DNA of 64,000 bases, from assembly GCF_947487805.1 (NCBI RefSeq), contig NZ_CANKXW010000001.1, forward strand, positions 681,501 through 745,500. Reading direction: 5' to 3'. Of the stretch, positions 45,566 through 55,103 are shown in pieces. Both the position numbers and the translations under genes were made by a program. This stretch comes from an uncultured Tateyamaria sp. (lineage in GTDB: Bacteria; Pseudomonadota; Alphaproteobacteria; Rhodobacterales; Rhodobacteraceae). The first letter of the stretch is position 1; each line of letters begins with the position of its first letter. Under the pieces are notes generated by a model that saw only the letters and a list, made by a program, of their open reading frames with translations, was not told where the DNA came from and searched no databases.

Positions 45566-46323
45566 ACTGGTCAGCGATCAGCTCCATTTATGTGTTCGAA
45601 TTGGCGCGGTTTTTCCGGACCATTGCACAGTCGCTCGTGTCGCCTGTTCTGTCCACCTCGCTCTATTTCGTGGTGTTCGGTGCCGCCATCGGCAGCCGGA
45701 TCGAGGAGGTGGATGGGGTCAGCTATGGCGCGTTCATCGTGCCCGGACTGATCATGCTGACGGTGATGACGCAAAGCATCTCGAACGCGTCCTTCGGGAT
45801 CTATTTCCCGAAATTTATCGGCACAATCTACGAATTGCTGTCCGCGCCGATCAATTTTCTGGAAATCGTCATGGGCTATGTCGGTGCTGCGGCGACAAAG
45901 GCACTGTTTATTGGGATTATCATCCTGATCACGTCGTTTTTCTTTGTCGAAATCCAGATCGCGCATCCCGTAGCCATGGTACTGTTCCTCGTGCTGACCT
46001 GCGTCAGCTTTGCATTGTTCGGGTTCATCATCGGTATATGGGCGGGCAGCTTCGAACAGTTGCAACTGGTCCCGCTGCTGATCGTGACGCCACTGGTGTT
46101 TCTGGGCGGATCTTTCTACTCGATCTCGATGCTGCCACCGGTCTGGCAGACGATTTCGATGTTCAATCCGGTTGTTTACCTGATCTCGGGCTTTCGCTGG
46201 GCATTCTTTGGCCTGTCCGACGTGCCGGTCGCGACGTCGCTGTTTGCGATTGCCGGGTTCACCGCGCTGTGTCTCGGGGCGGTCTGGTGGATCTTCAAAA
46301 CTGGCTGGCGCATTCGGCAATAA
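45562..46323 (+). CDS. ABC-2 type transporter permease
   Basis: A 253-residue membrane protein with six hydrophobic helices of the ABC-2 (NodJ/YadH-like) family. It includes [20 protein letters not shown] at the start and [17 protein letters not shown] near residue 200, which is the conserved F-N-P-x-x-Y segment. It pairs with the ATPase upstream through an ATGA overlap. The substrate is unknown. Confidence 0.93.
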   Translation: MNWSAISSIYVFELARFFRTIAQSLVSPVLSTSLYFVVFGAAIGSRIEEVDGVSYGAFIVPGLIMLTVMTQSISNASFGIYFPKFIGTIYELLSAPINFLEIVMGYVGAAATKALFIGIIILITSFFFVEIQIAHPVAMVLFLVLTCVSFALFGFIIGIWAGSFEQLQLVPLLIVTPLVFLGGSFYSISMLPPVWQTISMFNPVVYLISGFRWAFFGLSDVPVATSLFAIAGFTALCLGAVWWIFKTGWRIRQ

Positions 46324-46392
46324 CGCAGCGGCAGATAACTCGTTTGCGCCGCGGGCTTGTTTGGGTCGGGGGTGCAATCTACATGGGCTGTA

Positions 46393-47190
46393 ATGAAACG
46401 CTGGATCCCCTTCATGAAATCCGACCCGACTGTTGCCGTTATCCGGCTGCAGGGGGTCATAGTCGGCGGGTCGCGCGGCACGCTGAATGACCGCGCGCTT
46501 GCCCCGGTCATCGAAAAGGCGTTTGCGCGCGGAAAACCCGTAGCGGTCGCCCTGGAAATCAATTCCCCCGGCGGCAGCCCCGTGCAGTCGTCGCTGATCG
46601 GTGCACGCATCCGGCGGTTGGCCGAGGAAAAAGACATTCCCGTTCTCGCCTTCGTCGAGGATGTGGCGGCATCTGGCGGGTACTGGCTCGCTGTGGCGGC
46701 AGACGAAATCTATGCTGATCCTTCATCCGTTGTAGGATCCATCGGCGTGATCTCGGCCGGGTTTGGTGCGCATGAGTTTCTTGCGAAACAGGGGGTTGAA
46801 CGGCGCGTCTATACCGCTGGTCAGTCCAAATCGATGCTGGACCCGTTCCGCCCGGAAAAGCCCGAAGACGTTGCGCGGCTCAAGGGGCTACTGGACGACA
46901 TCCACCGCAATTTCATCGACCACGTGTCAACGCGACGCGCGGGCAAGCTGACCACTGAACAGGATCTGTTCACGGGCGAGGTTTGGCTGGCACAGAAAGC
47001 GCAAGAGCTTGGCCTGATCGACGGGATCGGGCACCTCAAACCGTTCCTCAAGGATCGATTTGGCGGCAGGGTCAAGCTTCGCCGCTACGGCGTGCGACGT
47101 CCGTTTTTCTCTCGATTGGGCGCACAAATGGTTGACGACACAATCAGTTCCATCGAAGAACGGGCAGCCTATGCCCAGTTTGGACTTTAA
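46393..47190 (+). CDS. S49 family serine peptidase (SppA/SohB-like)
   Basis: A 265-residue ClpP-fold protease. The nucleophile Ser is in VAASGGYWLAVAADEIYADP near residue 95 and the general-base Lys is in SKSMLDPFRP near residue 148, matching the Ser-Lys dyad of SppA peptidases that degrade signal peptides. Unlike most such enzymes it has no N-terminal membrane helix in this frame (MKRWIPFMKSDPTVAVIRLQ). The start at 46393 is chosen over an in-frame ATG 36 bp upstream. It is followed 3 bp later by a small membrane protein gene. Confidence 0.88.
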   Translation: MKRWIPFMKSDPTVAVIRLQGVIVGGSRGTLNDRALAPVIEKAFARGKPVAVALEINSPGGSPVQSSLIGARIRRLAEEKDIPVLAFVEDVAASGGYWLAVAADEIYADPSSVVGSIGVISAGFGAHEFLAKQGVERRVYTAGQSKSMLDPFRPEKPEDVARLKGLLDDIHRNFIDHVSTRRAGKLTTEQDLFTGEVWLAQKAQELGLIDGIGHLKPFLKDRFGGRVKLRRYGVRRPFFSRLGAQMVDDTISSIEERAAYAQFGL

Positions 47191-47193
47191 CGC

Positions 47194-47361
47194 ATGCTGT
47201 CAAAGATCGTTGTTCTGTTTCTGGTCTTTATGGGCGTGCTGGCCATGTTCGGCAAATTGCACTGGATCGGCGGCAAGCGCCTGACACAGTCCAAATGTTC
47301 CTGCGGACGCTACCGTATTGGCAAAGGCCCATGCGCTTGCGGCGGGGGCAAGAAGGGATGA
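47194..47361 (+). CDS. 55-residue membrane protein with paired CxC motifs
   Basis: A short gene: 55 codons starting 3 bp after the peptidase stop and ending in an ATGA overlap with the exchanger gene. Residues 3-20 (SKIVVLFLVFMGVLAMFG) form one membrane helix. The C-terminal 25 residues are basic and carry CSC at 35-37 and CAC at 47-49 (KCSCGRYRIGKGPCACGGG), a compact possible zinc or iron-sulfur knuckle. The coding frame keeps the codon bias of its neighbours. No known family is recognised. Confidence 0.75.
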   Translation: MLSKIVVLFLVFMGVLAMFGKLHWIGGKRLTQSKCSCGRYRIGKGPCACGGGKKG

Positions 47362-48320
47362 GCGCGTTGATGCCATGGCTGCTGAGCGGTCTGGGTCTTG
47401 TGATCCTGCTGCTGGCAGGTGATTCCCTGGTGAAGGGTGCGGTGAACCTGTCGCTGCGTCTGGGCGTGCCTGCGCTGATTGTCAGTCTGACCATTGTGGC
47501 CTTCGGCACCTCGGCGCCCGAATTGCTGATCGCTATTCAGGCCGTTCTGGACGACGCGCCCGGTATCGCCATCGGCAACGTCGTGGGCTCGAACACGGCC
47601 AACATCCTTTTGGTCCTCGGCATCCCGGCTCTTCTGGCCACGATGCACACGTCCGAATGCGACACCAAGAAAAGCTATAACTACATGATCGCGGCATCGG
47701 TCCTGTTCATCGCGCTGGCCTTTCGTGGCGTGTTCGACTGGATCGCGGCGCTTGTATTGCTCGGGGCGCTGGCCCTCGTCCTTTTCGATCAGGCGATGGA
47801 GGCCAAGGGCCACCGCGCCGCCTGCGCGGCCGGGACGGCAAGCGAAGAGGAGATCGAAGGTGTTGACCCGGACCTGCCGTGGTGGCGCATCGGTGTCTTT
47901 CTGGTGTTGGGTCTGATCGGGCTGCCGCTGGGCGCGAACCTCCTGGTCGACAATGCAACGATCATTGCCAAGACCTATGGCGTCAGCGACACGGTGATCG
48001 GCCTGACATTGGTGGCTGTGGGCACGTCCTTGCCGGAGCTGGCAACAACCGTCATGGCCGCGCTGCGCCGCCAGGCGGACGTGGCATTGGGCAATGTGAT
48101 CGGGTCGAACATGTACAACCTACTGGCTATCATTGGCGTTGCCAGCCTCGTGGGACCCATCCCGGTCGATCAGGCGTTCCTGCAATTTGACCTGTGGGTG
48201 ATGCTGGCGGCGTCTGTCCTGCTTGTCCCCTTCGTCTACATGCGCCGGGACATCACGCGGGGTTGGGGCATTGCCTTGACCGGGCTGTATGTGGCCTATC
48301 TGGCAATTGTACTAAGCTAA
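47358..48320 (+). CDS. Calcium/sodium antiporter, CaCA family (YrbG-like)
   Basis: A 320-residue membrane exchanger with two inverted repeats of five helices. The alpha-1 motif is SLTIVAFGTSAPELLIAIQA (~38-57) and NIVGSN-type GNVVGSNTANILLVLG (~68-83). The alpha-2 motif is GLTLVAVGTSLPELATTVMA (~210-229) and GNVIGSNMYNLLAIIG. A charged cytoplasmic loop of about 35 residues separates the halves. It is coupled by ATGA to the 55-residue membrane protein. Confidence 0.93.
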   Translation: MSALMPWLLSGLGLVILLLAGDSLVKGAVNLSLRLGVPALIVSLTIVAFGTSAPELLIAIQAVLDDAPGIAIGNVVGSNTANILLVLGIPALLATMHTSECDTKKSYNYMIAASVLFIALAFRGVFDWIAALVLLGALALVLFDQAMEAKGHRAACAAGTASEEEIEGVDPDLPWWRIGVFLVLGLIGLPLGANLLVDNATIIAKTYGVSDTVIGLTLVAVGTSLPELATTVMAALRRQADVALGNVIGSNMYNLLAIIGVASLVGPIPVDQAFLQFDLWVMLAASVLLVPFVYMRRDITRGWGIALTGLYVAYLAIVLS

Positions 48321-48344
48321 GATCAATCAACGAGGGAGAGTGCG

Positions 48345-49124
48345 ATGACGCGTGCGCTTGTAACAGGAGCCGGGCACCGTTTGGGGCGGGCAATGGCGGT
48401 GTATTTGGCCGGGCGCGGGTATGACGTCGCTGTGCACTACGCCAGTTCGGATGCAGGGGCCCGTGAAACACAATCGATGATCGAAGCGAAGGGACAAAAG
48501 GGCGTCCCGCTTCAAGCCAACCTTGTCGATGAGGCCGAGACGCAAACACTGTTTGGTCGTGCGGTCGATGCCCTGGGCGGGCCGATCACCTGTTTGATCA
48601 ACAACGCGTCGATCTTTGAGTATGACACGGTTGAGACCGCAACGCGGGAGACATGGGACAGACATTTCGGTTCCAACCTGCGCGCGCCATTCGTTCTGAC
48701 CCAGGCGATGGCGGATCAGGGTCTGGCCCCGGCGCTTGACGATATGGACGAGCCTGTCGCCTCAGGGCTGATCGTCAACATGGTGGACCAACGCGTGCGT
48801 AAGCTGACGCCGGAATTCATGACCTATACGCTGGCCAAGATGGGGCTGTGGGCGCTGACGCAAACAAGCGCGCGCGCGCTGACACCGGCGATCCGCGTCA
48901 ATGCAATCGGGCCGGGGCCGACGTTGCAAGGTGGACGCCAAAGCGCGGAACACTTTGCCAAACAGCGGGCTGCAACCGTACTGCAACGCGGATCCAACCC
49001 CTCCGATATCGTCGGCGCACTGGGCTATTTTCTCGACTCCCCAGCTGTCACTGGGCAGCTTCTTTGCACTGATGGCGGGCAACATCTGGGATGGGAAACA
49101 CCTGACGTTGTGGGCGTCGAGTAG
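48345..49124 (+). CDS. SDR oxidoreductase, pteridine reductase (FolM)-like
   Basis: A 259-residue short-chain reductase. The cofactor motif TGAGHRLGRAMA (~7-18) has Arg where classical SDRs have Gly, as in pteridine reductases. NNASIF is the NAG-like motif, and the catalytic group is NMVDQR (Asp) with Y-x3-K in MTYTLAKMG near residue 164, the Asp-Tyr-Lys arrangement of PTR1/FolM. The C-terminal GQLLCTDGGQHL is family-typical. Probable role: NADPH-dependent dihydropteridine reduction. Confidence 0.88.
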   Translation: MTRALVTGAGHRLGRAMAVYLAGRGYDVAVHYASSDAGARETQSMIEAKGQKGVPLQANLVDEAETQTLFGRAVDALGGPITCLINNASIFEYDTVETATRETWDRHFGSNLRAPFVLTQAMADQGLAPALDDMDEPVASGLIVNMVDQRVRKLTPEFMTYTLAKMGLWALTQTSARALTPAIRVNAIGPGPTLQGGRQSAEHFAKQRAATVLQRGSNPSDIVGALGYFLDSPAVTGQLLCTDGGQHLGWETPDVVGVE

Positions 49125-49400
49125 CTTACCCTACGTGAGTTTTGCACCGCGTTAATGTCTGTTACAAAACCGTTACCAAAAGGCCTTTATTTTCAGTCAC
49201 TTGCACGCGGTTCAATAAAATATATAGCAAAAATAGTGACTTAATGTAGCGCCTAAAAATTGGGCACACATGGGAAGGGTCGAAAAAATAACGATTTTTT
49301 GCATCGCCCCAGAACTTGTCCTTAGACTTATCCACATGTTTCGTGGATGCAAGATTGCTTGAACACTATCCGGAATCAGTGCAGCCAAACGACGAATCAA
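49125..49400. other. AT-rich intergenic region before uvrC
   Basis: A 276-bp spacer, much richer in A+T than its surroundings between ~49200 and 49320 (for example ATAAAATATATAG and AAAAAATAACGATTTTTT). It presumably holds the uvrC promoter. A DnaA-box match is listed separately. No gene, LexA box or terminator could be supported. Confidence 0.55.
49328..49336 (+). promoter_or_regulatory. DnaA-box match upstream of uvrC
   Basis: TTATCCACA, an exact match to the consensus DnaA box. It is part of the inverted repeat ATCCAC-ATGTTTC-GTGGAT (49330-49348) and lies 65 bp before the uvrC start, next to the AT-rich block. A single box does not make an origin. Confidence 0.35.
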
Positions 49401-51287
49401 ATGCCAGACGAAACCGAATCAAATCCAACCGAAATTGATCCGAATGCGCCTGTCGGGCACGAGGTCATTCAAGGTTATTTGAAAACGCTGGACAGCTCGC
49501 CGGGCGTGTACCGGATGCTGGATAGGGAAAGTCGCGTTCTCTATGTCGGGAAGGCCCGCAACTTGCGCGCGCGCGTGTCGAACTATGCGCGGCCATCGGG
49601 GCACTCGGGTCGCATCGCGCGGATGATTTCCATGACCGCGTCGATGATGTTTCTGACCACTCGGACAGAGACAGAGGCGCTGCTGCTCGAGCAGAACCTG
49701 ATCAAGCAACTCAAACCCAAGTTCAATGTGCTGCTGCGCGATGACAAGTCGTTTCCAAATATCCTTGTGACCGGCGACCACGCTTATCCGCAGATCAAGA
49801 AACATCGCGGCGCCAAAACGCAAAAGGGTGCCTATTATGGTCCCTTCGCCAGCGCAGGTGCGGTGAACCGGACCCTGAACCAGCTGCAAAAGGTCTTCCT
49901 GCTGCGCAACTGCACCGACTCTGTCTTCGACAGCCGGACGCGGCCTTGCCTTTTGTACCAGATCAAACGGTGTTCAGGCCCGTGCGTCGGTCTGATTTCG
50001 GAGGAAGATTATGCCCAGTCGGTGAAGGATTCCGAGCGGTTCCTGTCCGGGAAATCCACCGACATTCAGGCAAAGCTCGCCAGCCAGATGCAGGACGCGT
50101 CGGAAGCGATGGAATTCGAGCGCGCGGCGGCTTTGCGCGACCGGATCCGCGCGATGACGCAGGTACAGACGGCGCAGGGAATCAACCCGCGCGGCGTGAC
50201 CGAGGCGGATATCGTCGCGCTGCATATGGAACAGGGGCAGGCTTGCGTGCAGGTGTTCTTTATCCGCGCAGGCCAGAACTGGGGCAATCGCGACTTTTAT
50301 CCCCGTGTTGGCGTGGATGTGGACGCCGCGGAGGTGCTAGAGGCCTTTCTGGGTCAGTTCTACGACACCAAGGAGCCACCCCGGCAGTTGATCCTGTCCA
50401 ATGAGATTGAGAACCCGGACCTGATGTCCGAAGCCCTGAGCGGCAAGCTGGGCCGCAAGGTCGAATTGCTGGTGCCGAAACGCGGCGAAAAGGCAGAGCT
50501 GGTGGACAGCGCCCTGCGCAACGCGCGCGAGAGCCTTGCGCGGAAGATGGCGGAAAGTGCGACGCAGGCCAAACTGCTGCGCGGTCTCGCCGAGGCGTTT
50601 GATCTGGCCGAACCGCCCGCCCGGATCGAGGTTTATGACAATAGTCACATTCAGGGCACGAATGCCGTGGGTGCCATGATCGTTGCCGGCCCCGAAGGCT
50701 TTGTGAAGAACAGCTATCGCAAATTCAATATTCGCGGCGACGACCTGACCCCCGGCGACGATTTCGGAATGATGAAAGAAGTGCTGCATCGCCGTTTCAA
50801 ACGCCTGCTGACCGAGGATCCGGATCGCCAAAAAGGCATGTGGCCCGATCTGTTGCTGATCGACGGTGGTGCGGGACAGGTAAGCGCTGTGGCGCAGATC
50901 ATGGCGGAACACGGGGTCGAGGATATTCCCATGGTCGGTGTGGCCAAGGGCATTGATCGTGACGCGGGCAAGGAAGAATTCCACCGTGTCGGCCAACGCC
51001 CTTTTGCGCTGCGTCACAACGATCCGGTGCTGTATTTCGTGCAGCGGATGCGGGACGAAGCACACCGATTTGCCATCGGCACACACCGAGCCAAACGCGC
51101 CAAGTCCAACATGAAGAACCCGCTTGATGACATTCCGGGCGTAGGGGCCGCGCGCAAACGTGCGCTTCTGGCGCATTTCGGGTCTGCCAAGGCGGTCAGC
51201 CGCGCAAATCTGGCGGATCTCAAGGCCGTGGACGGGGTGTCCGAAGGGTTGGCGCAGAAGGTCTATGACTTCTTTCACGATCAGTGA
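49401..51287 (+). CDS. uvrC: UvrABC excinuclease subunit C
   Basis: DNA repair nuclease that makes both incisions around UvrB-bound damage, 628 residues. It has the N-terminal GIY-YIG domain ([19 protein letters not shown], ~35-53), the UVR segment ([20 protein letters not shown], ~228), the C-terminal RNase-H-like nuclease ([19 protein letters not shown] and LLIDGGAGQ), and a helix-hairpin-helix pair near the end ([19 protein letters not shown]). The start at 49401 is preferred; an in-frame ATG at 49347 adds 18 unconserved residues. It leads the pgsA-moaD-moaE series. Confidence 0.96.
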   Translation: MPDETESNPTEIDPNAPVGHEVIQGYLKTLDSSPGVYRMLDRESRVLYVGKARNLRARVSNYARPSGHSGRIARMISMTASMMFLTTRTETEALLLEQNLIKQLKPKFNVLLRDDKSFPNILVTGDHAYPQIKKHRGAKTQKGAYYGPFASAGAVNRTLNQLQKVFLLRNCTDSVFDSRTRPCLLYQIKRCSGPCVGLISEEDYAQSVKDSERFLSGKSTDIQAKLASQMQDASEAMEFERAAALRDRIRAMTQVQTAQGINPRGVTEADIVALHMEQGQACVQVFFIRAGQNWGNRDFYPRVGVDVDAAEVLEAFLGQFYDTKEPPRQLILSNEIENPDLMSEALSGKLGRKVELLVPKRGEKAELVDSALRNARESLARKMAESATQAKLLRGLAEAFDLAEPPARIEVYDNSHIQGTNAVGAMIVAGPEGFVKNSYRKFNIRGDDLTPGDDFGMMKEVLHRRFKRLLTEDPDRQKGMWPDLLLIDGGAGQVSAVAQIMAEHGVEDIPMVGVAKGIDRDAGKEEFHRVGQRPFALRHNDPVLYFVQRMRDEAHRFAIGTHRAKRAKSNMKNPLDDIPGVGAARKRALLAHFGSAKAVSRANLADLKAVDGVSEGLAQKVYDFFHDQ

Positions 51288-51343
51288 CGCGGGATGGGCT
51301 GCGCCCCCTTTCTGCGCCGGTCAGGACAAGGTAGAGGTGTGAC

Positions 51344-52003
51344 ATGATCTGGAACATACCGAACATACTGACCACCATGCGCTTGATTGCAGCGCCGCTC
51401 GTGGCGGTGATGTTTCTGTATTTCACGCGTCCCTATGCGGACATACTCGCGGTCGTACTGTTTGTTGGTGCCGCGATCACCGACTGGTTCGATGGGTATC
51501 TGGCGCGCGCCTGGGGACAACAGACAAAACTGGGCACCATGCTCGACCCGATCGCGGACAAGGCAATGGTGGTGATTGCGCTGATGGTGATCATCGGATT
51601 TTCCTCGTGGTCGCCCTGGCTGGTGCTGCCTGCGACGATGATCCTGTTTCGCGAAGTGTTCGTGTCAGGACTGCGCGAGTTTCTGGGTGACACGGCTGGA
51701 ACGCTGAAGGTCACGCAATTGGCGAAATGGAAGACGACGCTCCAGATGGTGGCCATTGCGGTCCTGTTCTCGCAGGGCGTGTTCGAGCATTACTTCGGCA
51801 TGTCCATCTGGGGAATGGATGACGAGATGGTCGTTGCGATCCTGAACGGTGATGCGCCGGACCTCCAAGGCCTCGGTTGGAAGCTCGCGGGCGCCGATTG
51901 GTCGGGCCGGATCGGGCTTTGGCTGCTGTGGCTTGCGGCGGGCCTCACACTGGTGACCGGCTGGGATTATTTCCGCAAGGCGATGCCCTATTTGAAAGGT
52001 TGA
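51344..52003 (+). CDS. pgsA: CDP-diacylglycerol-glycerol-3-phosphate 3-phosphatidyltransferase
   Basis: Membrane enzyme making phosphatidylglycerophosphate, 219 residues. The CDP-alcohol phosphotransferase motif D-G-x2-A-R-x8-G-x3-D-x3-D is complete in DGYLARAWGQQTKLGTMLDP and IADK (residues ~44-70). It has about six hydrophobic helices and starts with the usual MIWNIPNILTTMRLIAAP. The uvrC-pgsA-moaD-moaE order is common in alphaproteobacteria. Confidence 0.96.
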   Translation: MIWNIPNILTTMRLIAAPLVAVMFLYFTRPYADILAVVLFVGAAITDWFDGYLARAWGQQTKLGTMLDPIADKAMVVIALMVIIGFSSWSPWLVLPATMILFREVFVSGLREFLGDTAGTLKVTQLAKWKTTLQMVAIAVLFSQGVFEHYFGMSIWGMDDEMVVAILNGDAPDLQGLGWKLAGADWSGRIGLWLLWLAAGLTLVTGWDYFRKAMPYLKG

Positions 52004-52008
52004 ACACC

Positions 52009-52254
52009 ATGGATGTGTTGTATTTCGCATGGGTGCGTGAACGGATTGGTTTGCCGCGCGAAGTTGTGGAGACCGAAGCCGCGACGGTCATGGACCTCGT
52101 GCAGGAACTGCGCGCGCGCGAAGACCGCTATGCGGCGGCTTTTGCGGATATCTCGGCCCTGCGGGTTGCGGTTGATCAGACGCTTGTCGACTTTGATGCG
52201 CCGATTGGCGATGCGCGCGAGATCGCATTTTTTCCACCCATGACCGGAGGTTAG
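52009..52254 (+). CDS. moaD: Molybdopterin synthase sulfur-carrier subunit
   Basis: An 81-residue ubiquitin-like protein ending in the C-terminal Gly-Gly (PPMTGG) that is thiocarboxylated to donate sulfur to precursor Z. It begins MDVLYFAWVRERIGL, the beta strand typical of MoaD. It starts 5 bp after pgsA and lies 3 bp before moaE. It supplies molybdopterin, needed by the nitrate reductase and the IorAB-type enzyme in this window. Confidence 0.95.
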   Translation: MDVLYFAWVRERIGLPREVVETEAATVMDLVQELRAREDRYAAAFADISALRVAVDQTLVDFDAPIGDAREIAFFPPMTGG

Positions 52255-52257
52255 GGG

Positions 52258-52704
52258 ATGCGTATTGAGGTGCAATCCGCGCCTTTTGACTTGGGCGCAG
52301 AGACAACGGCGTTCGCCGAAGCGCAACGCGCATCAGGTGCGGTCGTGACATTTACCGGCATCGTGCGCGACGTCGAAGGCGGTCTGATCGCGATGGACAT
52401 CGAACACTATCCAGGGATGACGGAAGCGGCCCTTGCCGAGATCGCCGAAGAGGCAAAGGTGCGGTGGTCGTTGGAGGACGCGCTGGTGGTCCACCGCCAC
52501 GGGCGCTTGGCACCTGGCGAGACGATCATGATGGTCGCGACCGCGGCGCGCCACCGCAAGGATGCGTTCGAGGCCGCGGAATTCCTGATGGATTTCCTGA
52601 AGTCCCGCGCACCGTTCTGGAAGCGCGAGATCACGCAGGCGGGTTCGGCATGGGTGGCGGCCAAAGAGACAGACGAAGACGCGTTGGACCGGTGGCAAAC
52701 GTGA
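52258..52704 (+). CDS. moaE: Molybdopterin synthase catalytic subunit
   Basis: A 148-residue large subunit of molybdopterin synthase. Conserved parts include GAVVTFTGIVRD (~29-40), EHYPGMTE (~50), VVHRHGRLAPGETIMMVATA (~78-97), RKDAFEAAEFLMDFLKSRAP, and the catalytic-lysine region WKREI. It works with MoaD encoded immediately upstream. Confidence 0.96.
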   Translation: MRIEVQSAPFDLGAETTAFAEAQRASGAVVTFTGIVRDVEGGLIAMDIEHYPGMTEAALAEIAEEAKVRWSLEDALVVHRHGRLAPGETIMMVATAARHRKDAFEAAEFLMDFLKSRAPFWKREITQAGSAWVAAKETDEDALDRWQT

Positions 52705-52738
52705 TCCAAAGGACGCCTGCGGCGACGCGATCCTGATA

Positions 52739-52761
52739 CGATGGGGGCCGGGCCCTCATCG
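52739..52761. terminator. Hairpin between convergent moaE and coiled-coil gene
   Basis: CGATGGGGGC (52739-52748) pairs with GCCCTCATCG (52752-52761) with one G-T pair and a 3-nt loop. It lacks a T-tract in either direction, so it is a weak or factor-assisted bidirectional terminator candidate. Confidence 0.4.
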
Positions 52762-52815
52762 GGTGGGTGTCATTCGTTTCTTTTCAAATGGAAAAGTTAG
52801 TGCCGGACGCCGTGG

Positions 52816-53142
52816 TCAGCTAGCTTGCTGGCGGTCGATCCAGGCGCGCAGCTCCTCGGCCTCGTGGCGGGCGTCGCGCAATCCGTCCATTGCGGCGCGT
52901 AGTTCTGCTTCGGTCTGGCTCAACTGATTGGTCAGTTCCGCCTCGCGCTGTTGCAGGTAGGTGATCGCCTGATCGCGGGTTTCCTCGGCCTCATGCAGCT
53001 CCTGGCTCATCCGGTCCAGTTCGGCAACGTCACCGGCAGCCACACGGGTAAAGCGATGAATGAGCCAGTTGGCGAACCATCCCAGACAGAAAGCGATGAA
53101 GAGAATGATGGCTGTCGCAATGACAAACTCAGTTCTGCTCAT
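52816..53142 (-). CDS. Small membrane-anchored coiled-coil protein
   Basis: A 108-residue protein with one N-terminal membrane helix (EFVIATAIILFIAFCLGWFANWL, residues 5-27, kept short here) followed by a charged coiled coil (residues ~45-103) full of Glu, Arg and Gln, ending WIDRQQAS. The start at 53142 overlaps the end of the OmpA-family gene by 14 bp on the same strand. A longer frame upstream lies within that gene. It resembles short LapA/YhcB-like anchors, but this cannot be confirmed. It is probably an accessory of the OmpA-family protein. Confidence 0.7.
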   Translation of the reverse strand: MSRTEFVIATAIILFIAFCLGWFANWLIHRFTRVAAGDVAELDRMSQELHEAEETRDQAITYLQQREAELTNQLSQTEAELRAAMDGLRDARHEAEELRAWIDRQQAS

Positions 53143-55042
53143 CGGGTGTTCCTGTCGTGTCTTCGTCCGTGGATGCCTCTGTATCGCCTGTTCCGGCGAT
53201 GGTTTCCAGCGTTGTTTCGACCTCGGGCGCAGAGGATGTCGGTCGAATGACCTTGAATTCAATGCGACGGTTGGCTTCGCGGCCGTCTTCGGTGTCGTTA
53301 TCCGCGATTGGTGCGGTTTCGCCATAGCCCTTTGCGGAATAGGTCGAGGTCAGCACCCGACGTGCGCGTAATTCGTTCAGGACCGACTGGGCGCGTGCCT
53401 GGCTGAGGTTGAGGTTCATTTCTTCGCGGCCCTGGCTGTCGGTGTGGCCTTGGATTTCGAGGCGGATGTCACCACACTGGCGCAACACGTCGGCGATGTC
53501 GTCCATCGTGCCCAGCGCCGATGCGTCGATGGTGGCGCTGCTGGGTTCAAAGGTGATCTTGGCATTGGACAGGATGCCGGAGATTTCCGCCTCGCATTCA
53601 TCAGGCGTCGGCAGGGCCGCGACCGGGTCCAGCTTTTCCTGGTAGACGACACGGATGTCGAAGTCTTCTGCTTCGCCCAGCTTGGTCGCCAGAAGGGACG
53701 CGATGGTGGTGCTGGCCTGCGGGTTGCCGGTGTTGCCCGAGACGGTCAGCGTATCGGGTGTTACCGTCACCGCGCCGTTGGACAGTTGCGCCAGCGCCTC
53801 GAGCCCGGTGAGAACGCGGACCGGCCATGAATTTGGCAGATCATCGACCACACGGGTCGCAACGTAGACATTGGACGATCCGAACGCGGCCTTGGCATAG
53901 CTGTCGGCCACGTTTCGCAGGTTTTCATTGCTGATACGGCCCCGCAGCTGCACCAGGCCTTCGGGGCTGAGCGTGGCGACAAATTCCGGCGGCCCCTGAT
54001 TGGGATCCACGGTTTCGGGAAGCTTGGCGTAGAGGGCAAAGACCTCCGGAAGGGCATTTTCCAGCTCGCCCACCACGCGGTCAAAGTCGGTTTGCGGCGT
54101 GCCTTCGGCAGCCACCAGCGTCACGTCTGCATCCGAAAAGGTGACAGAGCCCGCGCCCAGATCGGCTAGGGCGCCGATAGCCTGTTCCACCGCCAATCCC
54201 CAATTCGGGCTGGGCACACCCATGCCCACCGTGCATTGCCCGGGCCCGGTCAACCCCGCGGCGAAGGCGGCATTCACAATGCGTGTACGGCTGGTGTCCG
54301 TATCGGCTGAACAGGCGTCAAATCGGGTACCTTCCTCGTCCTTGACCAACCGCAAGGTGAATGGGGTGATCACGGGCCGGGGGGCGGCCACATCCAGGGC
54401 CACGCGCAAGCCCGGTGGAGTGGCTCGGTTCAGCTGTGCCTCCAGCCTGGCCTTTTCCTCGGCGCTGTCGGTAATGGCAGTGATGGACACCCGCCCCGCT
54501 TCGACAGACACTTTGGCTCGCGGCAGCCGTTCCATGGCGGTCAGCGAAAAGCCCAGCGCGTCGGACCAGCCGTTCGGGGCAGGATAATCCGCCACCTCGA
54601 TCAGGTCAGTCACAGGCAGGTCGCCGCTGATTGCACGGATGCGATCGAGCACATCGTCACGGTTGGTCGAGGCGGGGATCAGTCCGATAATCGACAACCC
54701 CGCATCATTGCGCAGGATCTCGGCGGAAAACCTTGGGGGCGCGATGGCAGCGGCGGCCTCGACCTGCATGTCGTCAATCACCCGCGCCGCATCAACGATC
54801 GTGCCCGCGGTGGACAGGGCGGCAAAACGCACCGCTTCGGTCGGCGCTGTGCCCGCCAATGTGACCTGCAATCCGTCGGCCTGCACCTCTGCCCATGTCA
54901 TGCCGCGATCGTCCAGCGCGTCGCGCACACCGATTTCGGACGTTTCCTCAATCAGCTTCACGGACAGGTTGGCGGCCACCAGCGACAACAGGGCCGCAAC
55001 GGCAAAGGTGCCGATGATCACGAAAAGAGAAGACAGGCGCAT
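53129..55042 (-). CDS. OmpA-family protein with BON-like repeats
   Basis: A 637-residue envelope protein. Residues 5-30 form one membrane helix or uncleaved signal. The middle part (~35-470) consists of BON-like and repeated beta-alpha segments (ALDDRGMTWAEVQADGLQVT, LQLRGRIS-type VQLRGRISNENLRNVADSYA). Residues ~520-620 are the OmpA/MotB peptidoglycan-binding domain (LRLEIQGHTDSQG, then NLSQARAQSVLNEL and REANRRIEFKV). The tail is acidic and Thr-rich. It likely tethers the membrane to the cell wall. The overlapping downstream gene encodes a coiled-coil anchor. Confidence 0.87.
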   Translation of the reverse strand: MRLSSLFVIIGTFAVAALLSLVAANLSVKLIEETSEIGVRDALDDRGMTWAEVQADGLQVTLAGTAPTEAVRFAALSTAGTIVDAARVIDDMQVEAAAAIAPPRFSAEILRNDAGLSIIGLIPASTNRDDVLDRIRAISGDLPVTDLIEVADYPAPNGWSDALGFSLTAMERLPRAKVSVEAGRVSITAITDSAEEKARLEAQLNRATPPGLRVALDVAAPRPVITPFTLRLVKDEEGTRFDACSADTDTSRTRIVNAAFAAGLTGPGQCTVGMGVPSPNWGLAVEQAIGALADLGAGSVTFSDADVTLVAAEGTPQTDFDRVVGELENALPEVFALYAKLPETVDPNQGPPEFVATLSPEGLVQLRGRISNENLRNVADSYAKAAFGSSNVYVATRVVDDLPNSWPVRVLTGLEALAQLSNGAVTVTPDTLTVSGNTGNPQASTTIASLLATKLGEAEDFDIRVVYQEKLDPVAALPTPDECEAEISGILSNAKITFEPSSATIDASALGTMDDIADVLRQCGDIRLEIQGHTDSQGREEMNLNLSQARAQSVLNELRARRVLTSTYSAKGYGETAPIADNDTEDGREANRRIEFKVIRPTSSAPEVETTLETIAGTGDTEASTDEDTTGTPDEQN

Positions 55043-55103
55043 GAACGGGCCTTTGCTTGGTGTCGGTCGCCAACGGTCTAAGCCGCTTGGCGCTGCGTTT
55101 CAA

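Noticed and set aside
49360-49380. Possible LexA box before uvrC (GAAC near 49361)
   Set aside because: The second half-site is GGAA rather than GAAC at the alphaproteobacterial spacing, so the match is too weak.
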